From NCBI GenBank assembly GCA_004525465.1, contig SPCN01000070.1, positions 1 to 9,731 of the forward strand: DNA of 9,731 bases, written 5' to 3'. Origin of the DNA: Chrysiogenales bacterium (GTDB taxonomy: Bacteria > Acidobacteriota > Aminicenantia > UBA2199). The notes below the pieces were generated by a model. That model saw only the letters and a program-made list of their open reading frames with translations, did no database searches and was not told the origin of the DNA. This document shows positions 1-7,451 of this stretch, piece after piece; the stretch's first letter is position 1; every line of letters starts with the position of its first letter. The translations under genes and the position numbers were made by a program.

Positions 1-107
1 ACGGCAATATCTTTGCCGAGCTGCTCGATACGGTGCAATATGCTTCACTGGGTCAGATCACCCAGGTTCTCTACGAGGTTGGCGGCCAGTACCGTCGTGG
101 AATTTAG
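1..107 (+). CDS. C-terminal end of an unidentified protein (5' partial)
   Basis: An open frame in the third reading phase runs from the left edge to a TAG at 105-107 and gives 34 residues ending in GGQYRRGI. It is probably the tail of a real gene: the stop lies 11 bp before the ATG of the next gene, and the next gene's GGGAGG ribosome binding site starts at the stop codon. That is the usual layout of adjacent genes in an operon. The fragment is mildly amphipathic, with no cysteine cluster and no membrane segment. I do not recognise the family and propose no function. Confidence 0.55.
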   Translation, partial: GNIFAELLDTVQYASLGQITQVLYEVGGQYRRGI

Positions 108-118
108 GGAGGTGAAAG

Positions 119-640
119 ATGATAAAAGCGGACCGGATCGACCAACTATCCAGAGAAGAATTACTCAAACTGACACAAGTATATGCCAAAAACTGGCTTG
201 CTCATGATGGTTCATGGTTCCTTGCCATTGAAGAAAAATACGGTTTGGCCAAGACCATCGAAATCGATATCGAGTCATGGCGGAAATTCACTGTAATTGA
301 AGCAGCACGTCTGATCGAGTTTCTGCAATTGGGAAAAAACTCCGGTATATCAGGTTTGAAAAAAGCCCTGGCTTTTCGCCTCTATGCCTCGCTGAATGAG
401 GACGAAATGGTTCTCATTGACGAAAATACCCTTGAATACAGGGTTAAAACCTGTCGGGTGCAGCAGGCGAGACGACGTAAAAAACTGCCCGATTTTCCCT
501 GCCAACCGGTGGGACTGGTGGAGTATGGCCTCTTTGCCAGCGCAATCGATGCCGCTTTTCACACCGAAGTCGTCAGTTGTCCGCCGAATATTACCCGCCC
601 TGATCATTATTGTATCTGGCGCTTCCGCCTCGGCGCTTAA
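119..640 (+). CDS. DUF6125-like small cytosolic protein
   Basis: This is a 173-residue soluble protein with no signal peptide or membrane segment. The ATG at 119 is well placed behind GGGAGGTG (107-114). The N-terminal half is helical and charged, with the pattern LTQVYAKNWLAHDGSWF (residues 18-34). The C-terminal part carries Cys112, Cys128, a CPP motif at 154-156 and a closing C-x-W-x-F segment (165-169). From memory this pattern matches DUF6125, a family of uncharacterised proteins common in anaerobic bacteria and related to the L-2-amino-thiazoline-4-carboxylate hydrolase-like fold. No biochemical role is established for it. It probably forms an operon with the truncated gene upstream and is convergent with the TPR gene downstream. 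The gene is clearly real; the family call is moderate. Confidence 0.7.
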   Translation: MIKADRIDQLSREELLKLTQVYAKNWLAHDGSWFLAIEEKYGLAKTIEIDIESWRKFTVIEAARLIEFLQLGKNSGISGLKKALAFRLYASLNEDEMVLIDENTLEYRVKTCRVQQARRRKKLPDFPCQPVGLVEYGLFASAIDAAFHTEVVSCPPNITRPDHYCIWRFRLGA

Positions 641-693
641 ACCCTTTTTCAAAAGCAACCGGCCGCAGGTTTTCTTGCGGACGTTCCTGCAGG

Positions 694-1506
694 TCAAATC
701 TCCGGTACGCTGATTATACTTTCGAGCACATCCCGGGAACGTTTATCGTCGGGGTTGGCTTCGATGGACTTGCGCAGCGTTTCCACCGCATCGTTGATCC
801 TGCGCAGATTGTAATAGGACATGCCGAGATGGTACAGGGCGGCCTTGTCTTCGTGGCTGGCTTCAATGACCTTCAGGAAATGGGGAATGGCTTTTTCGTG
901 CTGGCCGATGGCATTCAGATTGATACCAAGGTGATAGTTGGCAATGACCGAGTCCGGATTCATTTCCAACAATTTCGTGAAAGCCGCGATGGCTTTCTGC
1001 TGGCTCCCCTGGTGGTAGTAGGCAATGCCCAGCCAGTAGTAAGCGCCGATGAATCCGGAGTCGAGATCAAGGCACTTTTCAAAGCTGCTGACCGCGTCGC
1101 TGATCCGGCCGCTCCGGTAATAACTGATGCCCAGGTTGTAGTGATCCTTTGCCTGGCCGGGATTGGTTTCGATGGCTTTCCTGTAGCTGGCGATGGACTC
1201 GTTTATGGCCCCGGCTTGGTAATATAGTTCACCCAGGATACTGTGAATGTAGGGATTATTCTGGTCCACCTGCAGCAGGTTCTTGGCTGCCTCGAGGGCT
1301 TTCTTGATCTTGCCCTTGGCTTGCAGCAGGTTCAACTGATATACCCAGTAAGAAACGCAATTGCTGTTTTTTACCGGTTTACCGCACAGCGGGCAGAAGT
1401 TGTTCTTGGCTGCCAGTTCCTCTCTGCAATGTTCGCATCTATTAGCCATTTCTTTCCGTGCTGCGGATTCGTTTTTCCCGTTTTCATCTTCATGATCAGC
1501 TGTCAT
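694..1506 (-). CDS. Zinc-ribbon TPR repeat protein
   Basis: This is a 270-residue soluble protein. After a short polar N-terminus, residues 24-41 form a zinc ribbon with two CxxC pairs (Cys24/Cys27 and Cys38/Cys41). From about residue 50 to 253 there are about six 34-residue tetratricopeptide repeats with the usual signature (for example HYNLGISYYRSGRISDAV, 122-139) and Asn-Pro at several repeat ends. TPR arrays are protein-binding scaffolds and the ribbon is a common add-on in bacteria, so a protein-interaction role is inferred; partner and process are unknown. The first ATG (complement of 1504-1506) is chosen because GGAGG lies 5 nt upstream; the internal Met20 has no comparable site. It is transcribed away from the metabolic operon from its own near-consensus promoter. 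No signal peptide or membrane segment is visible. Confidence 0.9.
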   Translation of the reverse strand: MTADHEDENGKNESAARKEMANRCEHCREELAAKNNFCPLCGKPVKNSNCVSYWVYQLNLLQAKGKIKKALEAAKNLLQVDQNNPYIHSILGELYYQAGAINESIASYRKAIETNPGQAKDHYNLGISYYRSGRISDAVSSFEKCLDLDSGFIGAYYWLGIAYYHQGSQQKAIAAFTKLLEMNPDSVIANYHLGINLNAIGQHEKAIPHFLKVIEASHEDKAALYHLGMSYYNLRRINDAVETLRKSIEANPDDKRSRDVLESIISVPEI

Positions 1507-1511
1507 TTTAG

Positions 1512-1516
1512 CCTCC
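1512..1516 (-). promoter_or_regulatory. Ribosome binding site of the TPR gene
   Basis: CCTCC on the plus strand reads GGAGG on the minus strand, 5 nt before the ATG at 1506-1504. It fixes the longer start of the TPR protein over internal Met20. Confidence 0.8.
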
Positions 1517-1536
1517 AGGCTTCATTTTTTGTAAGG

Positions 1537-1565
1537 ATTGTAAGCGCGAAAGCGGAAATTGTCAA
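1537..1565 (-). promoter_or_regulatory. Sigma-70 promoter for the TPR gene
   Basis: On the minus strand a perfect -35 TTGACA (complement of 1560-1565) is followed by a 17-nt spacer and a -10 TACAAT (complement of 1537-1542). This is five of six consensus bases at -10 with optimal spacing. Transcription would begin near 1530, giving a leader of about 25 nt with the GGAGG site inside it. It drives the TPR gene leftward. Confidence 0.75.
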
Positions 1566-1606
1566 TTCGTTAAAGTATATTTCAAATTTTAAATATGGCA
1601 CTTTGA

Positions 1607-1635
1607 TTTACTTTTTTTTAAAAATAGTTTATATT
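1607..1635 (+). promoter_or_regulatory. Candidate promoter for the HMG-CoA synthase operon
   Basis: In the AT-rich intergenic stretch, TTTACT (1607-1612) and TATATT (1630-1635) are separated by 17 nt. They match the -35 and -10 consensus at four and five of six positions. Initiation near 1642 would leave a leader of about 55 nt before the chosen ATG at 1696. Because the region is so AT-rich, a chance match is possible. No clear operator palindrome was seen. Confidence 0.4.
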
Positions 1636-1685
1636 AAAGGGACATTTAAATAAATTTTTTCGTAAATGTGCAATCTCAAAAAAAT

Positions 1686-1690
1686 GGAGG
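1686..1690 (+). promoter_or_regulatory. Ribosome binding site that sets the HMG-CoA synthase start
   Basis: GGAGG sits 5 nt before the ATG at 1696. The longer in-frame ATG at 1666 has no such site, and the ATG at 1684 overlaps the GGAGG. The site therefore supports starting at 1696, where the protein begins MVGIVGYG like the archaeal enzymes. Confidence 0.8.
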
Positions 1691-1695
1691 ATGAA

Positions 1696-2742
1696 ATGGT
1701 TGGAATAGTTGGTTATGGCAGTCATATTCCGCGCTACAGGATCAGGGTTGAGGAAATCGCCAAAGTATGGGGCGCGGACGCTCCATCGTACAAGAAAGGC
1801 CTGGGACTGAATGAGAAATCAGTGCCGGCCCCGGATGAGGATTGCGCTACTCTGGCAGTGAACGCATCCCGCAACGCGCTGCGGCGCGCCAACATCGACC
1901 CCAAACAGATCGGGGCAGTATATGTGGGAAGCGAATCCCATCCATATGCAGTAAAACCTACCGGGACTATCGTGTCCGAAGCTTTAGGCGCTTGTCCCTT
2001 TGTCCATACCGCGGATCTCGAGTTCGCCTGCAAAGCCGGTACTGAAGGCATGTTTATCGCTCTGCACCTGGTTAAGTCAGGCGTTGTGCAATATGCGTTG
2101 GCTGTGGGCGCGGATACATCCCAGGGGGCGCCTGGCGACGCATTGGAATTTTCGGCAGCCGCAGGCGCGGCCGCTTTTATCATGGGTTCAAAGAACCTGG
2201 CGGCGGAATTACTGGACACTCATTGCTATATGACCGATACCCCGGACTTCTGGCGTCGTGAACACGCCTATTACCCGGAACACGGAGGGCGGTTTACCGG
2301 GAAGCCCGCTTATGAAAAACATCTGTTCAGCGCCACGGCCGGAATGCTGGAAAAAGCAAAACTGAAACCAGAAGATATCAGCTATGTGATTTTTCACCAA
2401 CCCAACGGTAAATTCCCGGTAAATGCGGCGCAAAAACTTGGATTCAAAGAGCCGCAATACAAATTAGGGCTCTTATGTCCGACTTTAGGCAACACCTACT
2501 CCGGTTCATCGCCCATGGGGCTCGCGGCAACCCTTGACGCGGCTGAAGCCGATCGCTTGATTTTGCTGGTTTCCTACGGCTCCGGTGCCGGCAGCGATGC
2601 CTTTATTTTCCGCACTACCGAAAAACTGCTTGAAATTCGCGATATGGCTCCCAAAACTCGCAAACAACTGGATGAACACAAACAGTACATCGAATACGGA
2701 ACTTACGCCAAATTCAGGCGAAAAATTCTTCGGGCGGAATAA
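1696..2742 (+). CDS. Archaeal-type hydroxymethylglutaryl-CoA synthase
   Basis: This 348-residue thiolase-fold enzyme condenses acetyl-CoA with acetoacetyl-CoA to HMG-CoA, a reaction that is reversible in principle. Length and motifs match the archaeal class, not the typical bacterial mvaS class. The N-terminus reads MVGIVGYGSHIPRYRIRVEE. The general base Glu80 lies in GSESHPYAVKP, the nucleophile Cys112 in DLEFACKAGTEGM, and His234 in FHQPNGKFPVN. A glycine-rich GSGAGSDAF lies near residue 296. The start is set by the GGAGG at 1686-1690. It opens the operon; the thiolase gene begins 11 bp after its stop. In archaea this enzyme works in one complex with the thiolase and a DUF35 protein, and both follow here. 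Beside carboxylase and hydratase genes, it may act in isovaleryl-CoA metabolism instead of, or as well as, isoprenoid synthesis. The family call is firm; the direction in vivo is unknown. Confidence 0.93.
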   Translation: MVGIVGYGSHIPRYRIRVEEIAKVWGADAPSYKKGLGLNEKSVPAPDEDCATLAVNASRNALRRANIDPKQIGAVYVGSESHPYAVKPTGTIVSEALGACPFVHTADLEFACKAGTEGMFIALHLVKSGVVQYALAVGADTSQGAPGDALEFSAAAGAAAFIMGSKNLAAELLDTHCYMTDTPDFWRREHAYYPEHGGRFTGKPAYEKHLFSATAGMLEKAKLKPEDISYVIFHQPNGKFPVNAAQKLGFKEPQYKLGLLCPTLGNTYSGSSPMGLAATLDAAEADRLILLVSYGSGAGSDAFIFRTTEKLLEIRDMAPKTRKQLDEHKQYIEYGTYAKFRRKILRAE

Positions 2743-2753
2743 GGAGAAAATCC

Positions 2754-3908
2754 ATGAATGAAGTAGCAATAATAGGAGTCGGGATGACGAAATGGGGAGA
2801 ACTGTGGGAAAAATCTCTCCGTGATATTTCTGTGGAAGCCGCCTTAAAATGCCTGGATGACGCGGGCGTTGATAAAGTAGACTCTATAACCGTTGGCACC
2901 ATGTCCGGCGGGTTGTTTAACGCCCAGGAACATTTAGGGAGCCTGGTGGCCGATTACCTCGGCCAGCGTTTCGTCCCTGCCACCCGCGTGGAATCAGCTT
3001 GCGCTTCCGGTGGATTGGCTGTTAAAAACGCTTACATGGAAGTGGCCTCCGGCTTATCCCAATATGCGCTGGCCGTGGGTGTGGAAAAAATGACCGACGT
3101 GGATGGAGGCGATGCGACATTTGCTTTGGCTACTGCATCCGACTATGATTATGAAGCTTTCCACGGGATCACCTTCCCCGGGCTTTACGCCCTGATGGCG
3201 GTCGCCCATATGAAAAAATACGGCACCAGCCTCGAACAATTGGCGCAAGTTTCGGTAAAAAACCATCACAACGGCAGCCTGAATCCCCATGCGCAGTTTC
3301 CATGCGCCGTAACCTTGGACCAGGTCATGACCTCCACTATGGTAGCGGATCCAATGCGCCTGCTTCATTGTTCACCCATCACCGACGGCTCGGCCGCGGT
3401 GCTGCTGGTTCCGCTGACCGTGGCTAAAAAAATGAACAAGCCCTACGCTGTGATCACGGGGATCGGTCATGCTTCGGATACCATTGCTTTGTGCCAGAGG
3501 AAAGATTTTGCCAAGCTGGAGGTAGTGGAAGTCGCCGCGCAGCGGGCGCTGAAAATGGCTGGAAAAACCATACGCGACATCGACTTTGCGGAAGTCCACG
3601 ACTGTTTTTCCATTGCCGAGATCATCGTAATGGAAGCCCTGGGAGTGGTGGAATCCGGTCAAGGCGGACCGGCAACCGTAAATGGATTAACCGCCCTGGA
3701 TGGTGATTTCCCAATTAATCCATCAGGGGGATTAAAATCCAAGGGACATCCTGTCGGCGCCACGGGCGTGGCTCAGGTAGTCGAAGCGGTTATTCAACTT
3801 CGCGGACAGGCAGGGCCGCGGCAAATCAAAAACGCCAGGACAGCTTTAACTCAAAATATGGGCGGCTCAGGCGCCAGCAGCATAATTCATATATTGGAGG
3901 CACGATAA
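2754..3908 (+). CDS. Thiolase (acetyl-CoA C-acetyltransferase), archaeal complex type
   Basis: This 384-residue thiolase family protein interconverts two acetyl-CoA and acetoacetyl-CoA. The acylated nucleophile is Cys83 in VESACASGG. The second active-site set is His282 in the EVHDCFSIAE block and His332 in SKGHPVGATG. It uses HDCF rather than the NEAF block of classical bacterial thiolases, as in archaeal acetoacetyl-CoA thiolases and SCP-x-like proteins. The ATG at 2754 follows AAGGAG (2741-2746), which overlaps the stop of the HMG-CoA synthase gene. Its own stop overlaps the DUF35 start by one base (TAATG), so translation of the two is probably coupled. The gene order synthase-thiolase-DUF35 is that of the archaeal complex in which acetoacetyl-CoA is passed directly between the two enzymes; that reading is inferred from synteny and family. 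A thiolase for a different 3-ketoacyl-CoA is the main alternative. Confidence 0.9.
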   Translation: MNEVAIIGVGMTKWGELWEKSLRDISVEAALKCLDDAGVDKVDSITVGTMSGGLFNAQEHLGSLVADYLGQRFVPATRVESACASGGLAVKNAYMEVASGLSQYALAVGVEKMTDVDGGDATFALATASDYDYEAFHGITFPGLYALMAVAHMKKYGTSLEQLAQVSVKNHHNGSLNPHAQFPCAVTLDQVMTSTMVADPMRLLHCSPITDGSAAVLLVPLTVAKKMNKPYAVITGIGHASDTIALCQRKDFAKLEVVEVAAQRALKMAGKTIRDIDFAEVHDCFSIAEIIVMEALGVVESGQGGPATVNGLTALDGDFPINPSGGLKSKGHPVGATGVAQVVEAVIQLRGQAGPRQIKNARTALTQNMGGSGASSIIHILEAR

Positions 3909-4312
3909 TGGCAATGCATGTAGCTAGAAATTGGCGGGAAACCCCTGAACGTTACCGGATGGAAGCGGCTAAATGTAAAAAATGCTCTGCTATTCACTTC
4001 CCGGCACGACTCATTTGCCCCGAATGCCAGGGAAGGGAATTTGCAACCGTCAGACTTTCAGGGAAAGGCGAACTGGCAACCTTTACCATTATCCGGATTG
4101 CCCCCACTGGCTTCGGAGATTTAGTTCCTTATGCCGTGGGCATTGTAAAAATGGATGAAGGCATCCACGTCATGGCCCAGATCGTCGACTGTAACCCCGA
4201 AGAACTAAAAATCGGTGACCGCGTCGTATCCCAATTCCGCCGGATCAATCAGGAAGGAAAAAACGGCATGATTCTCTACGGCTACAAGTTCGTACCGGAT
4301 CTGGGATTATAA
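3908..4312 (+). CDS. DUF35 zinc-ribbon/OB-fold protein, scaffold of the thiolase-HMG-CoA synthase complex
   Basis: This is a 134-residue protein. A rubredoxin-like zinc ribbon holds Cys23, Cys26, Cys37 and Cys40 (CKKC and CPEC). An OB-fold domain spans about residues 48-130, including GKGELATFTIIRIAPTGF. In the archaeal complex the homologous DUF35 protein bridges thiolase and HMG-CoA synthase and contributes to the shared CoA-binding region; elsewhere such proteins pair with thiolase-like enzymes acting on acyl-CoA. The ATG at 3908 overlaps the thiolase stop and follows GGAGG (3896-3900) at 7 nt. A second ATG at 3914 would shorten it by two residues. All four metal ligands are present, so it looks functional. 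Confidence 0.9.
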   Translation: MAMHVARNWRETPERYRMEAAKCKKCSAIHFPARLICPECQGREFATVRLSGKGELATFTIIRIAPTGFGDLVPYAVGIVKMDEGIHVMAQIVDCNPEELKIGDRVVSQFRRINQEGKNGMILYGYKFVPDLGL

Positions 4313-4344
4313 AATCAAAATACTAGGATAGCCGCAGCTTAGCT

Positions 4345-5694
4345 ATGTTCAAACGAATTCTAATAGCCAACCGAGGCGAAGTGGCTCTGCGCATTATTAA
4401 AGCCTGTAAAAAAATGGGAATAGAAACCGTTGCGGTTTATTCCACGGCAGACAAGGATTCTCCCCACCTAGAGCAAGCGGACATGACCGTATGCATCGGC
4501 CCGGGACCCAGCAGCCGGAGTTACTTGAACAGGGAAGCCCTACTCCAGACAGGTATCGACAGCGAATGCCAGGCGATTCATCCCGGGTTCGGGTTCCTGG
4601 CGGAAGACCAGTTGTTTTCCTATATGTGCCGGCAGCATAAATTGATTTTTATCGGACCTGAGCCCCATTCCATCCAGGTCATGGGCAACAAATCCCAGGC
4701 CAAGCAAACCGTAAAACAGGCCGGGCTGCCAACCATCCCAGGATCGCAAGGAAATCTGAAAAACATGGATGAGGCCCTGGCCCTGGCCAATGAGTTGGGG
4801 TACCCGGTTTTATTAAAAGCAACAGCCGGAGGAGGCGGAAAAGGCATCCGCCCCTGTTACCATGGAGAAGAATTTAAAAACCTTTGTCTCCAGGCCAGTA
4901 TGGAAGCCGAAAAAGCCTTCGGCTGCGGCGATCTATACATGGAAAAGCTGATCCTGAAAGGACGGCATATCGAATTTCAAGTACTGGCCGACGCTTTTCA
5001 CAACGTGATTCACCTGGGTGAACGGGAATGCTCCATCCAGAGAAAGAACCAGAAACTCATCGAAGAATCTCCATCCCCGGCCCTGGACCCTGAAACCCGC
5101 AGTAAAGTGGGCGCTCAAGTGGCTGAAGCCATGAAAAAGATCGGTTACCTTAATGCCGGGACCATCGAATTCCTGATGGATGAACATAAAAAGCTTTACT
5201 TCATGGAAATGAACACCCGGCTGCAGGTGGAACATCCGGTAACTGAGATGATCACCGGGATAGATATTGTGGAGGAGCAGATCAAAATCGCCGCTAACCA
5301 TCCTTTGTCGTTAACTCAGGATAATATTTCTTTCAGCGGACATGCCGTCGAATGCCGTATAAACGCTGAAGATCCGGACAACGATTTTGCCCCTTCTCCA
5401 GGTGTCATTACCGCTTTCAGTCCCCCTCTGGGCGAAGGTCCAGGCAAAATTCGCCTGGATACCCATGTGGCAGCAGGATATGAAATACCTTCTTTTTATG
5501 ACTCCATGATTTGCAAAATCATCGCTCATGGCCAAGACCGCGCCGCCGCTGTGCAAACCATGGTGAATGCTCTGAGAGCTTTCGAGATCAAAGGTATTAA
5601 AACCACCATCCCCCTGCACCTTGAAATACTCAGTTCGAAGATATTCAAAGAAGGAAATTATCACACCAATTCTCTTGCGGATATTATGGGGTAA
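4345..5694 (+). CDS. accC: Biotin carboxylase subunit of an acyl-CoA carboxylase
   Basis: This 449-residue ATP-grasp enzyme carboxylates biotin on the carrier protein using ATP and bicarbonate. It has the same length as E. coli AccC. The N-terminal domain starts FKRILIANRGEVALRI. ATP-binding features are Lys116, Lys159 and the glycine-rich loop GGGGKG at 162-167. Metal and catalytic residues include Glu275, Glu288, Asn290 and Arg292 within MEMNTRLQVEHPVTEM, plus Glu296 and Arg338. It ends after the carboxylase C-terminal domain with no fused biotin domain, so it is a free subunit. The start is less certain than its neighbours': there is no strong ribosome binding site, only AGGA 16 nt away. 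A 32-bp gap follows the DUF35 gene. With the two genes downstream it forms a three-subunit carboxylase; the context suggests 3-methylcrotonyl-CoA as substrate. Confidence 0.94.
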   Translation: MFKRILIANRGEVALRIIKACKKMGIETVAVYSTADKDSPHLEQADMTVCIGPGPSSRSYLNREALLQTGIDSECQAIHPGFGFLAEDQLFSYMCRQHKLIFIGPEPHSIQVMGNKSQAKQTVKQAGLPTIPGSQGNLKNMDEALALANELGYPVLLKATAGGGGKGIRPCYHGEEFKNLCLQASMEAEKAFGCGDLYMEKLILKGRHIEFQVLADAFHNVIHLGERECSIQRKNQKLIEESPSPALDPETRSKVGAQVAEAMKKIGYLNAGTIEFLMDEHKKLYFMEMNTRLQVEHPVTEMITGIDIVEEQIKIAANHPLSLTQDNISFSGHAVECRINAEDPDNDFAPSPGVITAFSPPLGEGPGKIRLDTHVAAGYEIPSFYDSMICKIIAHGQDRAAAVQTMVNALRAFEIKGIKTTIPLHLEILSSKIFKEGNYHTNSLADIMG

Positions 5695-5708
5695 GGGAGG
5701 CGCAAAAA

Positions 5709-7451
5709 ATGGCAAAAGTATTAATGGAACGTATCGGTTCGCCCATCGAGACGTTTATGGACCCGGTCGACTTCAAAATAAACCTGGAGTACATGAAACG
5801 ATTGAACGAAAGTTACCAAGCCAAACGCCAGGAGGTCAAAGCAGGTTGGGGCGAGCAATATGTGGAACGGGCGCATAAAAAAGGGAAAATGACCACCTGG
5901 GAACGGATCGAATTTTTAAAAGACCCCGGCAGCAAGGTATTCCCTATCGGAACCTTTGTCAACTACGGATTGGAATTCGGTGAGGGCAGCAATAAACGCA
6001 AAGCGCCCGGGGCAGGAGTGGTTACCGCATTTGTTAAGATCGAGAACCGCCACGTGATAGTAATCGCCAACGACAACACAGTGGCTTCCGGTTCCTGGTG
6101 GCCCCTTACGCCTGAAAAAATCGAACGGGCGCAGGAAATTGCCCTTCGACTAAGAATTCCCGTGGTATATATTATCGATTGCAGCGGTTTATTTTTGCCG
6201 GAGCAGTCCAAAACCTTTCCTGGAAAAACCGGGGCGGGATATATATTTAAAATGAACGCTTTATTAAGCGCCCAGCAGGTACCCCAGATAGCCGGAGTAT
6301 TCGGCGACTGCATCGCCGGCGGAGGGTATATGCCCATCATCAGCGATATCGTCTACATGACCGAGCAAGCTTATATGGTCATTGCCGGCGCCGCGTTAGT
6401 TAAAGGCGGCAAGGGCCAGCAAATAACTTCTCTTACCATCGGCGGGCCTGACATCCATGTCAATATCTCCAACTGTGCGGACTACAGGGTTCCCGATGAC
6501 AAAACGCTCCTCTTGAACATCAAGAAAGAAATCGCCAAACTCCCGTCCAGCGGTATCGAATATTATTACTACGGCCAGGATCCTGCGCCCCCTCTTTTCG
6601 ACCCCGCTGAAATCGAAGGGATATTTCCCATGGATTACAGGGTCACCTATGATATCCGGCAAGTTATCGCCCGCATCGTGGATAACTCTCTTTTCTGGGA
6701 GATATTCCCCGACAAGGGCAAGGAAATTGTCTGCGGTGTCGGCAAGATCAATGGATTGTATGTGGGTATCGTTGCCAACAACCAGAATTTGACCGAACAT
6801 CCTGTGCACAAACGCAGTAAACGGCCTGGAGGTATCCTGTACAAGGATGGCATCGCTAAAATATCGACGTTCTCCAGGGCCTGTAATTGCGATGGTATTC
6901 CTATCATATGGTTGCATGATATCGCTGGTTTCGACATCGGCCCCGAAGCGGAAAAAATGGGCTTATTGGGATGGGGTTCCAATTTGATCTACACCAATTC
7001 CACCAACTCCGTCCCGTCTATTACCGTGCTTTTACGAAAAGCCTCCGGAGCCGGATACTACGCCATGAACGGAAGGCCTTACGAACCCATCGTGCAATTG
7101 TCCACTCCACTTACACGGTTGGCAGTGATGGAAGGCAGAACATTGGCCATCGGCGCTTTCCGGACAAAATTGGATGAGAATTTCAATATTATTTTCACAC
7201 GCCAGGAAGAATATGACCAGGTAAAAAAGGGCATGGATGAGTTGGAACTCCGTATCAGCGAAGACATGAACCCGATCCTCAGCGCGCGCCAGTTGGATAC
7301 TGATGAAATCATCCTGTTAAGCGAATTGCGGTCTTACCTGGAAACCGTCACCGAAATGACCTACCAGAGTATCGGCTACAGGCGTGTAAAAAACCCGCGC
7401 ATATGGTCCTTACATGATATCGATGCATTATCCGGGGATACAGGAAATTGA
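5709..7451 (+). CDS. Acyl-CoA carboxyltransferase, methylcrotonyl-CoA carboxylase/glutaconyl-CoA decarboxylase-alpha type
   Basis: This 580-residue subunit has two crotonase-fold halves and moves CO2 between carboxybiotin and an acyl-CoA. The N half (about 55-280) carries the oxyanion-loop motif AGGGY at 203-207. The C half (about 300-560) carries GAGYYAMNGR at 447-456, close to the methylcrotonyl-CoA carboxylase beta signature. Its length, the LYKDGIAK...AEKMGLLGWG stretch (378-423) and the C-terminal DEI...YLETVTEMTYQ segment (532-553) recall glutaconyl-CoA decarboxylase alpha, which is about 587 residues. Both families act at the gamma carbon of a 2-enoyl-CoA, which fits 3-methylcrotonyl-CoA <-> 3-methylglutaconyl-CoA. 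The ATG at 5709 follows GGGAGG (5695-5700) directly after the accC stop. The stop lies one base before the preferred start of the biotin carrier. Substrate is inferred from the hydratase and HMG-CoA genes; geranyl-CoA or glutaconyl-CoA are alternatives. Confidence 0.88.
   Translation: MAKVLMERIGSPIETFMDPVDFKINLEYMKRLNESYQAKRQEVKAGWGEQYVERAHKKGKMTTWERIEFLKDPGSKVFPIGTFVNYGLEFGEGSNKRKAPGAGVVTAFVKIENRHVIVIANDNTVASGSWWPLTPEKIERAQEIALRLRIPVVYIIDCSGLFLPEQSKTFPGKTGAGYIFKMNALLSAQQVPQIAGVFGDCIAGGGYMPIISDIVYMTEQAYMVIAGAALVKGGKGQQITSLTIGGPDIHVNISNCADYRVPDDKTLLLNIKKEIAKLPSSGIEYYYYGQDPAPPLFDPAEIEGIFPMDYRVTYDIRQVIARIVDNSLFWEIFPDKGKEIVCGVGKINGLYVGIVANNQNLTEHPVHKRSKRPGGILYKDGIAKISTFSRACNCDGIPIIWLHDIAGFDIGPEAEKMGLLGWGSNLIYTNSTNSVPSITVLLRKASGAGYYAMNGRPYEPIVQLSTPLTRLAVMEGRTLAIGAFRTKLDENFNIIFTRQEEYDQVKKGMDELELRISEDMNPILSARQLDTDEIILLSELRSYLETVTEMTYQSIGYRRVKNPRIWSLHDIDALSGDTGN
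7442..7445 (+). promoter_or_regulatory. Ribosome binding site that sets the biotin carrier start
   Basis: AGGA lies 7 nt before the ATG at 7453, inside the last codons of the carboxyltransferase gene. It supports starting at 7453 rather than at the in-frame ATG at 7414 within the upstream gene, which would add 13 residues of no recognisable domain. The site is weaker than the GGAGG sites nearby; translational coupling is likely. Confidence 0.5.

Noticed and set aside
663..680. Small hairpin CCGCA/TGCGG between the convergent genes, considered as a terminator
   Set aside because: The stem is only 5 bp with an 8-nt loop, and no convincing T-run follows on either strand.
610..1227. A 205-codon plus-strand open frame opposite the TPR gene
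   Set aside because: It is antisense to a repeat-bearing protein with clear TPR periodicity and zinc ligands, and its translation has no recognisable domain. It is a shadow frame.
1666..1695. Ten extra N-terminal residues of the HMG-CoA synthase from an ATG at 1666
   Set aside because: There is no ribosome binding site before 1666, GGAGG at 1686-1690 serves the ATG at 1696, and archaeal homologues begin at the MVGIVGYG-like sequence.
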